DNA of 64,000 nt from Pyropia haitanensis (taxonomy: Eukaryota > Rhodophyta > Bangiophyceae > Bangiales > Bangiaceae), in the NCBI GenBank assembly GCA_008729055.1, contig SDUX01000006.1:3460842-3524841 (forward strand). The letters are read 5' to 3'. Below, piece after piece: positions 54,447 through 64,000 of this stretch (within the stretch, counting starts at the first letter, position 1; the number at the start of each line of letters is the position of its first letter). Below the pieces are notes generated by a model. That model made no database searches and was not told the DNA's origin. It worked only from the letters and a program-made list of their open reading frames with translations. The position numbers and the translations under genes were made by a program.

Positions 54447-56440
54447 ATGAAAGCCTCCCTCACCTCGACGGGCGCGCCGGCCGTGCGGCCGCACGTCTCC
54501 AAGGCGCAGCCGCCCATCCTGCCACCGCCGCCCCTCCTCACCCCGCTGACCGCCTGGAACGGCTGCCCAGCCACCCCCCCCGGTCCCGCTGCACGCCCAT
54601 CATCATGGCCAGCGTCGCCACCGCACGTGGCCCTGGCGCAAGGGGTCGCCCCGCCGCCGCGCCCCCAACACCTGGCCGGCGGCACGCCCCTCGGCGCCGT
54701 GCCGCCCACCGTCACGCCGGCGGTGGCGGCAGCCCCGTGGGCGATGGACCCCTTTCGTGGCTACCGCCGGCGTCTCCCGACCCCGCCGTCCCCTCCACAT
54801 CCGCCGCCACCGCCTGTACCGTGGACGGTACCCCCCGCGCCGCCGGCGCCGTGGGTGCGCCCGCCCGCCCCGCCGCCCCCGACGCCGTCGCCCGTGTCGG
54901 CGGCGGGGTCCGTCGGGTCCCCCATCGCCACGGGAACAGACACAGACGGCGGCGGTGGTGGGTGCCGCAACGGTTACCGTGGCGGCGGCCGCACCGGTGG
55001 TGGCGGTGGCGGCGGGGGCGGCGGAGGCGAGCGTGGCGGCAGCGGCGGCGGCCGGGGTGGGAGTGGTGGTGGCGCCGGCGCCGGCGGCGGGTCCCGCCTG
55101 CGCGACGGGAACGGCCGCTTCCGCTCCCTCATCGCCGACAGGCGTGGCCACGGCCCGTCCAACCCGCGGACGTGCGAGGAATGCGGCACGCGCAAGACGA
55201 CACAGTGGCGGAGTGGCCTGCGGGACCTCGACTCCCTGTGCAACGGTACGTTGTTTTGGTTCTTGTTTTGGTTCTCTCTCTTGCTTCTTTTGCGAACTGT
55301 TGGTCTGTTCGGTCTTTTGAGATGGGTGGGACGGCAAAGGGACAGGTCAGCCAAGCGCACGGTTCGGACGGCAGGGAGGGCACAAGATTGGGGAGCAGTA
55401 TGAGGCGGCGAGCGCGCCCAGACCGGACACAAAACCGCATCGCTAACGTCCCCACCCTGTCACGTGGCCGTCCCTTTTTACCTACGCGCCACCTCCCCCT
55501 CCTCGGTCCCAACGGCTCTACTGCTTCGTGCCCCCTCCATCTCCGTCGCCCCTTCCCCACAGCCTGTGGCATCCGACTGAAGCGGGCGGCAGCTACGCCG
55601 CGCCGGCGGGCCAAAGCCCCCCCCACCTTGGACGGGGTGGCCAAGCCCACCCCCATCAGCCGCCGCCGGCGTGACCCACCCCGCGGCGGCGGCGCCCGCT
55701 CCCACTCCCGCGGCGGCCACGGCGGTGGCGCCGCCGCCGCCGCGGCAGCCGCCATGGCAACAGCCGACGTCGGCGGTGGAGACCGCGTCGGCCGCCGGGG
55801 TGGCCCCACGGCGCTGCCGCCGCTGCACAGCGTCGCGCTGGGGGCCGCGACGAGTCCCATTGGGCGCACGTCCCCCCCGCCGACGTTGGCGGCAGCCGGC
55901 GCCACAACCTCGCCGTCGAGGCCGGGCTCACCACCCCAGACCTGGGCACCCCCGCCGGCGGTGGTGCGGCGTGGCGGTCCGCCCCCAGGCTGGTCTACCC
56001 CCCGCTCCTCCCCATTGCAGCCGCCGCTGCTATCGCCGCTGCCGCCGCCGCCGCCGCCGCCGCCGCCGCGACGGGTGATCCGCGCGGTAGTCCGGCCAGC
56101 AACCGCGGCGGCGCCGCCCACGGCGTGGATGGGCTGCGGCATCAACGGCGGCCGTGGCGACGACGGCGGCGGCGATGGCAGCGGCCGCCACGGCAGCGGC
56201 GGGTCGCGCGGCGGTAGGGTGCCGATGCGCCCCCCCCCACCGCGCGGTGCCCCCCTCCGCCCGACCGAGGTGGTCACGGCATCGGCCACCGGCACAATGG
56301 TGACCACGGCAGCCGCCCCTCCGACTCCGCCGGTGTCCGCCTCTCTGTCGCCGCCGTCAATGGTGCCGGCAGCCGGCCCGCTACCGTCGTTTTCGGTGCT
56401 CATGGACGCCCTCCGCCTGCGGGACTGCGACATCGACTAG
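54447..56440 (+). CDS. GATA-type zinc-finger transcription factor, two exons, 558 residues
   Basis: GATA factors bind WGATAR sites in promoters. Exon 1 (54447-55245) starts with ATG and encodes a Pro-rich then Gly-rich N terminus, ending in CEECGTRKTTQWRSGL and the residues just before the last two cysteines. A GTACGT donor at 55246 and a CCCCACAG acceptor ending at 55562 remove 317 bp. The joined codon GCC gives LCNACGIRLKR, completing a C-x2-C-x18-C-x2-C finger (first C at about residue 248). The splice phases match and the total is a multiple of three. Exon 2 (55563-56440) adds a basic tail, a Pro/Gly/Ala-rich region and the C terminus LRDCDID. A single finger with x18 spacing is typical of plant and algal GATA factors. 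The targets are unknown. Confidence 0.9.
55246..55562 (+). other. Intron of the GATA factor gene
   Basis: GT-AG intron of 317 bp, T-rich near its 5' end (TTGTTTTGGTTCTTGTTTTG). It interrupts the finger between Asn and Ala of the C-N-A-C element. Confidence 0.9.
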
Positions 56441-57010
56441 GGCGCGAGCGGTCGAGCGAGGCTGCTCCCCAAGAAAGGAATACTCACACTGGCCGCTGGC
56501 GGAGAGGTGAGGGAGGGCAATGGGCAATGGCGGCGAAGTTGGGACTGGGGGGTGGGCGAGGGCGGGAAGGCGGCAGAGGACTGAGGGGAGCGATGAATGG
56601 ATGGGGTGCGGTGAGGCGGGGAGGGACGGTGATTGATAAGGTCGGTTACAGGAAGGGAGGGAGGGGGGGGCAGAACCGCCCCCCCCCCTGCCTTTATACT
56701 CAGTGCGTCTTTGCGTACTGTTTTTTCTTTTGTTGTCTTTTTGCCGAGGCGGGGCAGCTCCCAGCAGGTGTGGTCCACCCACCTCCTCTTTTCCAACGCC
56801 CCCCCCCATATTCTTCCAAGTGGTTTCCCTCCCCTGGAGTCAAACAGCTCTGGGTGCATGCTCAAACAACAGAGCGACAAGGGGCATCGGTGACAAGTGC
56901 AATGGGCAAAAAATTTTGCGACCAATCGGCATCGTTCTGATTTTTCTGTTTTCTTTTTGAGGCACGGAGCCCCCACTCGCTGTCCGTCGTCGCCGCCGAC
57001 CGAGCGCCGC
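56441..57010. other. Intergenic between convergent GATA and secreted-protein genes
   Basis: Mixed composition with T-rich stretches (56715-56750, 56935-56960). It probably holds the 3' untranslated regions and termination signals of both genes. No separate gene is seen. Confidence 0.5.
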
Positions 57011-58081
57011 CTACCACGGGTCGTCCAGGAAGGTGGACGACGGGGTGTACGCGGTCGACCGGCGGTTGACACGGATGCCATAGATGTCACAGTCGCAAGT
57101 CATATCCGCCCTGTAGAAGGACGTGCGGTACCACGAGGTCACGTCGGCGGTGCGGCACCACTGGTTGCCCGCAAAGTCACACCGGTGGGGGGTCTTGGTC
57201 AGGCTCTGGATGTTGCACTTCCCGGGCACCGCCGGGTCAATGAGCGCGATCGTGTCTCGGTTGTACGTTGCGCTCGCGAGGCAGATGCACCCCCAGTCAA
57301 TGTAGATGGCGGTGACCCAGTTGTTGGTGTACATGTCCTGGAACCGGTTCTTTTGGCTCAGCGCGGAAATGATGAGCAGCTCCTCGATAGGCGTGCCAAA
57401 GTTCACGTGCCCGTCGCCCAGTCGCATGTCAGATGGCCCCATGTTGCGCATGTCTGTCGTGCTCTCGTACGCCACCCCCTGAATGGGGGTGTCCCCAAAG
57501 CCCGGCCAGCCCACCTCGGCCAGCGCCGCCCCCGAGATGGCCTGCTCCTGCACCGACACGAGCGACGGCGTGTTGACCCACAACTGCGGCCGCACAATCG
57601 ACCCGCCCGCCAGCCCAATCGCCGTCATACTCTCCCGCCACCCGTCCGTCCAGTTGCCCGAGTGGGCCGGCTCCGCGTCAATGTCCTCCATCGTAAACGT
57701 GGCGTAGAAGCGGAAGCCGTTCGCCTTGATCCGAAACGCCTGAAACGCCGTGTACGTGGGCGTCCCCGTCACCGGGTCATCGACCATCGTGCACGCGGCG
57801 GTGCTGATGATGTTGAACATGGTGCGGCCCATCCCCATGTAGTGCCCCGACTCGTTGCCCGGCGTCGACTGGCACCCATTCACCTGGTACACCCGCGCCT
57901 TGAACTGCCGCCCATCGGGGGTGGTGTGGTAGCCAGCGGGGTTGAGCAGGATCTGCGCGACCGGCAGCGGCGTGTTGGTGGGGAAGTAGGCCGCCGCGGG
58001 CGCGCAGAGGGTAAGCGCGGTGAGCAGCACGGCGGTGGCGGCAGCCACCACCGCCGCCGCCGGCCGGCGGGACACGCCCAT
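57011..58081 (-). CDS. Secreted protein of unknown function, 356 residues
   Basis: From the ATG at 58081 the N terminus MGVSRRPAAAVVAAATAVLL followed by a hydrophobic, Ala-rich stretch ending APAAA/YF is a clear signal peptide with a likely cleavage site near residue 35. The mature part is free of simple repeats. It has FRFYATFTMEDIDAEP, then W-x-ESMTAIGLAGGSIVRPQLWV, a pattern recalling beta-sandwich extracellular domains of bacterial surface proteins (inference, no family name). The C-terminal third is Cys-rich (DWGCICLAS, KCNIQ, HRCDFAGNQWCRTAD, TCDCDIYG), suggesting disulfide bonds. N-glycosylation sequons (NES, NWT) are present. It may be a cell-wall or matrix protein. One frame, no breaks, TAG stop at 57011. 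Confidence 0.85.
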   Translation of the reverse strand: MGVSRRPAAAVVAAATAVLLTALTLCAPAAAYFPTNTPLPVAQILLNPAGYHTTPDGRQFKARVYQVNGCQSTPGNESGHYMGMGRTMFNIISTAACTMVDDPVTGTPTYTAFQAFRIKANGFRFYATFTMEDIDAEPAHSGNWTDGWRESMTAIGLAGGSIVRPQLWVNTPSLVSVQEQAISGAALAEVGWPGFGDTPIQGVAYESTTDMRNMGPSDMRLGDGHVNFGTPIEELLIISALSQKNRFQDMYTNNWVTAIYIDWGCICLASATYNRDTIALIDPAVPGKCNIQSLTKTPHRCDFAGNQWCRTADVTSWYRTSFYRADMTCDCDIYGIRVNRRSTAYTPSSTFLDDPW

Positions 58082-60000
58082 GGAGTGGGGGGGGGGGGGG
58101 AGGGAAGCAAAGCAGGGAAAAGGAGGGGCGAAATCGGGGGGAGGAGGGGGCTGCCGCCGGGCGGCAATGAAGGGGGAAGGCAGCGACGCCGCCAGGGGAC
58201 AAGGACCTCGACAGTGCCGCGATGCGGTCCAGCCCGGAAAGTGCCGACGCTCGGCACGGTGCCCGCCGTAGGCACCACCTACCTCTCCCGCCCCCCCCCC
58301 CACCCTTGATAAACGGTCGCCGCCGCGGCCGCCGCAACCACCGCCGCCGCCGCGCCTGCCACAGCTGCCGCCGCCGCCGCCACCGCCGCGGCCGCCCATC
58401 ACCACCGACGCCCGGCCGCCTGCGCGGCCAGCCTGTCGACGCTGCGGTCCTGTGTGAGGGCGGCCCACCCACGCCGCCGTGCGCGCGGGAAGGGGGCGGC
58501 CACGGCGCCAACCGCCGCACTCCCCCCCTCTCCAAGCCGCCCCCAGCACGCGCGCGCCTCCCGTACGGCGTGGCGCACAGCAGGCGCAGCCATAAGCAGG
58601 CGGGGGCGCCCTCGAATCCAAACCGCTGCCACCCCTACCACCACGCACTGACTCCCCCCCCCCCCCCGCCCCCCACCTACGCCCTCCTCCCCCTCGCATG
58701 CACGCGCAGATGGAGAACCACCCAAACACACCCCACCCACACACGCACCAATACGCACCTGCGCGGAGAAACAGAGCAAGACCGGCGCGTAGCAAACGAG
58801 GCGAATGACACACACGAGGCGCGCGCCACCCGACGAGGGCGCCCCCGTGGCGTCCCCCACCCCCCCCCCCTTTCCCGCCAGTGTCGTGCTGCACCCCCCC
58901 CCCCTTGCACGCAGCGCCCGGTCGGGCGCGGCCAAATTGAAATCGGCGCGCAGATCGCCGCCGCGCTCGTGGCAGCGGGAAAGCGAGCGGCGGCGGCCAC
59001 CGCCGCGGACGATGCGGTGGACGCCACCGCCACCAGGCACGGTGTCCTCGGCGCGGGGCGTCGGCCGTGAGGGAGAAAAACGGCAGCGACGTTGGAGGAA
59101 CCAGGGGCGGGGGGGGGGGGGGGGAGGGAAAGGAATGCGGCCGTCGGCGGCGGTGTCCACTTCACCGCCTCGCGCCGCGGCGCACCGCCACGCCGCCGCC
59201 GCCGCGGCCGCCGCCTCCACGGGGGGGGAACGGCGTGCCGCTGCCGCCGACATCGTGTCACTGCCATTATGGTGGCGGTGGCACGCGCGGGACACGGAAC
59301 CGGCGGGGGGCTCCCGGTCGAATCCGCCTCGCAGACGCTTCGCCCGTGCCCGCCGCGCGCCGTTGCCGGCCGGCCCGCTACGGCAAGCGCCGCGTTTTTG
59401 TTTTTTTTTGCTTCCTTCTTGTGCCATGATGTCCGCCCGACACCGCCGTTGCCGTCCGTACCGCCGCCGCCGGCGACACCGCCGCCACAGCACCGCGGGG
59501 GGCGGGACCAATCCCACCGCCCAGGACCCCCCCCCCCCCCCCTACCGGCGCTCTGCCCGTCGTGGTGACCCCAATCCCCCACGCGGATCCGGCGCGCGTG
59601 CCCACCGTCGCCGCTGACCCGCGCGACGCACCGTGCGGTCACTGGTGCGCGTGCGTGCGGTGGGGCGCCGGGGGGGAGCCACCGGCCGGATGGGTGGGGG
59701 TGGGGAGGGGGCCGCTGCCGTGGCGGCCGCCGCCCCCGCGCGCGCGTCCCGCGTGCGCCGCGCTCACGGGCCGGCGACTGGCGGGGTGGCGAGCCGGCCG
59801 CCACGGCATCGATGCCAAGCTGTCGCTCACGCGACCGACCTGGCGGGCGTGCGGAAAGGGGGGGGGGGGGAGGAAAGGACGCGGGCGCATCCGCGCGGCC
59901 CGCCGCGGGCCAGCCCGCGAAGCGAACAGCACCCCATTTTGAAATCAGCGGTGGAAATATGTTTACATGAATGTCGGAAAAGGACCCGCACGGGGTTGTG
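58082..60000. other. 5' region of the secreted-protein gene and gene-poor GC-rich DNA
   Basis: Long open frames occur on both strands (58222-59070 plus, 58399-59517 and 58677-60098 minus) but read only as Arg/Pro/Gly-rich. A T-rich tract at 59396-59414 and C/G runs are the only marked features. No gene is supported. Confidence 0.45.
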
Positions 60001-61110
60001 TTTGGACATTGCTTCCCCTTCATGCGGTAGAATCTGCTCCGTTCACTTGCTGCTTTCGCTGTCTCCAGGTGGTGGCCAACCCCCAGAGGTGGGCTCAATA
60101 ATCAGCTTGCCCTGTTTCTCGTGGATCACAAGCGCAGAAATGCAAGTGGTCGCGCACCCTTCAGTACGCCCCTATTATGGTGCCTTTGTTTGAAGCCCGC
60201 CACCCCCCATTCACTCCCCTCCCGCCCTTCCCCTTCGCTCAACTCCCTTCTCCCCTGCCACCCCCTCCCACCCGCTCCCCTCTCCCCCGCCACTCCCTCT
60301 TCTGTGCGCGCCCGCCTCGGGGTCTGTCCTCCCTCCCCCCGCTTCCCATCTCTCTGTCCTTGCGGCACAGTCCGCTCCAGCTGCGCAACGGACTAAACGA
60401 CAGCCGTGACGCCGCTCATCGTGTTCCTCAAGGCGGGCTGCCTCCTTGGCGAGGCCACCTTTGGCGGTACGTTGAGGTGCGACGGAAGGAAGGAGGGGTC
60501 AGAGGGGAGGAGGCGCAGGGTAGATTGAGGTGCGGTGCACGCTGTCTTGGCGGCGCACCACTGCGGGTGTCTCGCCTGCCGCCTCGCCTCCGTCGCCGTT
60601 GCTGTTGCGGTCACCGCCGCTGGGACCGCCGCCGCATCTCCCGTCTGCGCCTCTATGGAGAGTGGCTGCTCAAGTGCGGGCGCCCGCAGACGCCCGCCGC
60701 GTCCACAGCGCTGACATCCATCTGGTGCCTCTCATATCTCGTGGACGTGACATGTCCACTCTCCTTGCCCACTTCCCTCATCCACACATCTGCCGTGCTG
60801 GTCTGGGACTGTTCTTGTGCAGGCGCACCAGACTGCTTGGCGGTCATGGAGGGAAGGGCGATGTTGCATAGAATAAGCAACAGTGTTGACAGAACTACCA
60901 TGAACTGGCGCTTGCGACACAGGACGGGTGTTACACTTGCGTGCACGTGCCCGCATCATGCAGCCCAAACAATGCACTCGCGGCACTTGCTCAGCGGTGC
61001 AGTTTACATTGCAAAATCGAGGTGGAAAACGAGTGTACCTACGACCGAAAGTTAAGAATTCGCGTAACATGTATTCGGCTGACCCGTCGGGTACACTGTT
61101 GGGGCGCTGA
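60001..61110. other. AT-richer patch without recognised gene
   Basis: Composition is closer to the repeat islands than to gene space. Frames such as 60177-61055 (plus) and the end of a long minus-strand frame (60732-61100) have ordinary composition but no family I know. Repeat-derived DNA is the likeliest explanation. Confidence 0.35.
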
Positions 61111-63130
61111 GCACCTCGCGCCGCCACCGCCGTCCGTTGCCGCGGCCGCGGCCGCCGCCGCCGCCGCGCGGCGGGCCTGCCCTCGCCGGCCGCCACCAGG
61201 GACGGCCGCCCGGCACGGCCGCCGCCCCCGCCGCCCGCGCACGCTGGCTGGGGCCGCGGCGGGCAGCGGCGCACCAATTCCAGCGCGCACCCGCCGCTGC
61301 CGCCACCGCTGCCGCGGCCACCCCTTCCGCCACGGTGGGCGGGTGGGGCACCCGGCGATGGGGGGGGGGGGAAGGGGGGGGAAGGGCCCGACCACGCCGG
61401 TCGCCCGCGATCGGCGTGGTCAGCACGCTCCCGTGGCGCTCGCCGCGCCGCGGGTATGGCAAGGACGGCAAAAAGGTGGGGGCGGTGGCGTCCGCCGCCA
61501 CCGCTGCCCCGCCTAGCTACCACCCACGGTGGCAACGTGGAGTGGCGGCCGGCGGGAAGGGGAAGAGGGGGGGGGTGGGGGGGGAACCACCGCGCGTGCC
61601 GAGCCCGTCGGGTCACCCCACCCCGCGCCCCGCGTCGGCTGCTCCAACGTAGCTGGGTGGCAAGGGCGTTGGGGTGAAGCGGCGCGCGGACCGTCCCTGG
61701 CGGCGATGACGGCGGCGACGGCGGCGACGGCGGTGGCGGCGGCGGCGGCGGCGGCGGCCGCGGCGAGCGAGGGGGAATACCAGCGGCGGCGACGGCGGCA
61801 GCGGCGACGGCGGCAGCGGCCGCAGCGGCGACGTCACCGCCGTGCCGCGCCGCCGCGGCCAGCGGCGTGTGGCGTCGCGGGCAAGCGGGGGAGGACACGG
61901 CGGCCGCCGCCGCCGCCAGCCCGCCGCCGGCGCGCCCGCCCGGGCGCCCGCCCCCCCGCCGCCGACGCTCGCCGCCGCGCCACCCGCCACCGCCGTCGCG
62001 GCGGCCAGGGCGGCGCGCCGCCACCGCGGCCGGTGCGGTCGTGGATGCCACCGCCGGCAAAGCCGCGGGGCGCCCCTGGTAGGCGGGCGCCACGCCCACC
62101 CCCCCCCCCCTCCCACTCCTCCCCTCTGTGCGCTGCGCCGACCGCCCCCTCACGCCCACAGCGAGAATTCCGCGGCCGCGCCGCCGCGGCGACGCCCCCC
62201 CCCCCCCCCGCCGCGGCGAGCGGTGCGTCGCGGCGGCCGCGGCAGCCGGGGCGGCCGCGGCGCCACCACCCGCCGGCGGGAGCAGCGGCCGCCGCGGCGG
62301 CGGGCGGCGCCCAATGCCACGGCTCCCCCCCCCCCCCCCTGCCCCCCCCCCCCCCCTCGTCGTCCACACGGCCAGCCGCGCAGCGGCGGGGGCGCCACCC
62401 AGCGGGGCGGCCGCCAGCCGGTCGGACCGAGCGCCCGCCGGCGCGCGTGCCGGCACCACCCGCACCCCACCCGCCGGCGGCGGCGGCGCGGGGGCGGCGG
62501 ACGACGCGCAGCACGGACGACCAGCGCGCGGCGGCGGGGGCGGCCGCCCCCGCCGCGGCCGCCCCCGCACGACGCTGCCAAGCGGGCCGCCCGCGGCCGC
62601 CCCGCACCGCGGCCGCGCCGCACCGTGGCGGCCGCGGCGCCGCCACCGTCGCCGCCGCGCGGCAGTGGCGGCGTCCGCGGGCGGCCGCCCCCATGCGGCC
62701 GCCCGCGGCAGGCGCGCCGCCCCCGTCCCCCCCCCCACCCGCGTCTCACCACAACCGCGGCGGCGTCGACGCGCGACGGTGGCGGCGGCGGCGGCCGCGG
62801 AGGCGGCGGAGGCGGCGGCGGCGGCCACGGGTGGCCGGCCGCGCCGCGCCCGCCCCGCGGCGGCGGCAGGGGGAAGGGGGGGGCGCCCGCCGCCGCCGCC
62901 GCCCGCCACCGCCCGCCGCCGCCCGCTCGCGGCCGCCCGCCGCTGCGCGGCCGCCGGCTGGCGTCGCCGCTGGCGGGCGCCGCCGACAGCCGCGGGCGCC
63001 GCCGACGGCGGCGAGGGGGGGGGGGGCGGCCGTCCACGTGCGCACGGAGGGCGGGTGGCGGTGACGCCGGCCGGCACTGGCGTGCCGGCCGGCGGGCGCC
63101 CGGCGGCATCGACCAGTCGTCTGCAGAGTG
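61111..63130. other. Extreme GC low-complexity block
   Basis: Almost pure GCC/GGC/CGG mixture with homopolymers up to about 13. Every frame on both strands is open for hundreds of codons (longest 806 codons minus, 511 plus), all Ala/Arg/Pro/Gly. I regard none as a supported gene. Confidence 0.55.
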
Positions 63131-64000
63131 GCCACGGCAACTGACCCTTCAATGACGCAACGACAACTGCTTTTCAAGTTCAAAATTGATATGATATTTG
63201 AAAAAATAGTACGATTCACACAATATTGAGACTTCACGACAATAAAGTGGCACGTGTCATATTCACGATGTCTGCACTGTATCCATTGCAGCTAAATTTT
63301 AGCCAACTCGTTTTCTGGCGGTGAGGATTCACAGCACTGAGTGTCACTCAATGCGTGCATGGTAACCCCCCCCGACCAGTAAGTGGATGCCAAAAGCATA
63401 GACGCTCCGTCGGTCTGGTCAGTCAAGACAGCTCGCACGTGATCCGGCCGCGCTTTGGACGCACCACGGCCGGCCATGTAGTACGTCAAAGAATCTGGAC
63501 CCACAACGGATCCGTCGTGTAGGTGGGCTACTAAACCGTTGTGGGTGCTGTCCCCCACACTGTGAGAGGGGGTCTACTTGGAAACTAGTTACACCCAATA
63601 CATTCCCGACAGCCCATTCCAGCGTGCCTGGAGGGGTGCCGACGATCTCCTCCAGCTCCCCAGATCCACCTCGATCTCTACAGAAACGAGTACATCCCTG
63701 GTTCCAACTCCATAGCGGAGTGCATTTGTCCAGTACTGGGAGCAACCGACGGGGGGAGCTCCCCCTGTAACGCTGGAGCTCGTTACGCTCCCCCCCGCTG
63801 GTGCATCACACATCTGCGATGTTGTACCCAAAATTGCGGATGTGCACGCGCTTGTCACACATGCGGCGCTTCACACGGACATGTGATGAGGGAGGTGTGA
63901 CAGGGTGGATGCCACAGCGTCGCACCAGCGCGCGCTACCGCTGCCTGGTGGGGGCCCCGCCGCCCGCGCGCCTGGTGGCGTACCCGCCACCACCCCCGCC
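63131..64000. other. AT-richer patch at the right edge
   Basis: A sharp drop in GC at 63150-63300 is followed by mixed sequence with short open frames (63292-63558 and 63419-63745 minus) of unknown nature. GC-rich DNA returns near 63900. Confidence 0.35.

Noticed and set aside
60732..63152. 806-codon minus-strand open frame
   Set aside because: Ala/Arg/Pro/Gly composition follows from GCC/CGG DNA, equally long frames exist on the other strand, and there are no motifs.
1..64000. CRISPR arrays, rRNA genes, bacterial operons
   Set aside because: No regularly spaced repeats with unique spacers, no rRNA-like stretches, and the genes are eukaryotic with spliceosomal introns. tRNA genes were not systematically scanned by eye.

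Overview
The window looks like nuclear DNA of a very GC-rich photosynthetic eukaryote. The best guess is a bangiophyte red alga of the Porphyra/Neopyropia type. This rests on extreme GC content, dense GCC/GGC microsatellites and G/C homopolymers, compact genes with no or few introns, Ala/Gly/Pro-rich insertions inside conserved eukaryotic proteins, and AT-richer islands made of transposon debris. The species is inferred, not proven. In such DNA almost every frame on both strands is open, so ORF length means little. I call a gene only where family motifs or splice logic support it. Layout, left to right: 38-5513 (+) is a fused isochorismate synthase/SEPHCHC synthase (MenF-MenD) gene for phylloquinone/menaquinone synthesis, 5'-partial. 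5514-12150 holds no gene I recognise. 12150-28570 is an AT-richer transposon island. At its centre is an 11,030-bp Ty3/gypsy chromovirus-type LTR retrotransposon (15334-26363, coding strand minus) with 643-bp LTRs in which I see no difference, an ACAC target duplication, and gag, protease, RT/RNase H and integrase regions. The integrase ORF carries a chromodomain and then a tail resembling DNA N6-adenine methyltransferases. A 986-codon ORF (16045-19005) lies on the opposite strand between the integrase end and the 3' LTR, just behind a TATA element at the LTR edge. A decayed DDE transposase sits in the left flank. 28570-34650 is gene-poor with minisatellites. 34650-44817 is a gene cluster: VTA1/LIP5 (-), divergent from condensin-II CAP-H2 (+), which converges on a lipin/phosphatidate phosphatase gene (-). 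45461-46283 is an AT-rich insertion with CGTTAA-rich ends and a small ORF. 47896-49160 (-) is a probable TPR protein gene. 54447-56440 (+) is a single-finger GATA factor gene whose one intron splits the finger. 57011-58081 (-) encodes a secreted protein of unknown function. The remainder is low-complexity or repeat-derived sequence. The host genes are unrelated housekeeping functions (plastid quinone synthesis, ESCRT-III disassembly, chromosome condensation, lipid synthesis, transcription). No operon logic is expected or seen. Three of them (MenFD, CAP-H2, VTA1) change reading frame exactly at long poly-G or poly-C tracts, which points to assembly homopolymer errors or real length slippage. 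The most unusual unit is the retrotransposon: it is ambisense, carries an antisense SR-rich protein gene, has a methyltransferase-like integrase tail, and has several strong hairpins in its LTR.
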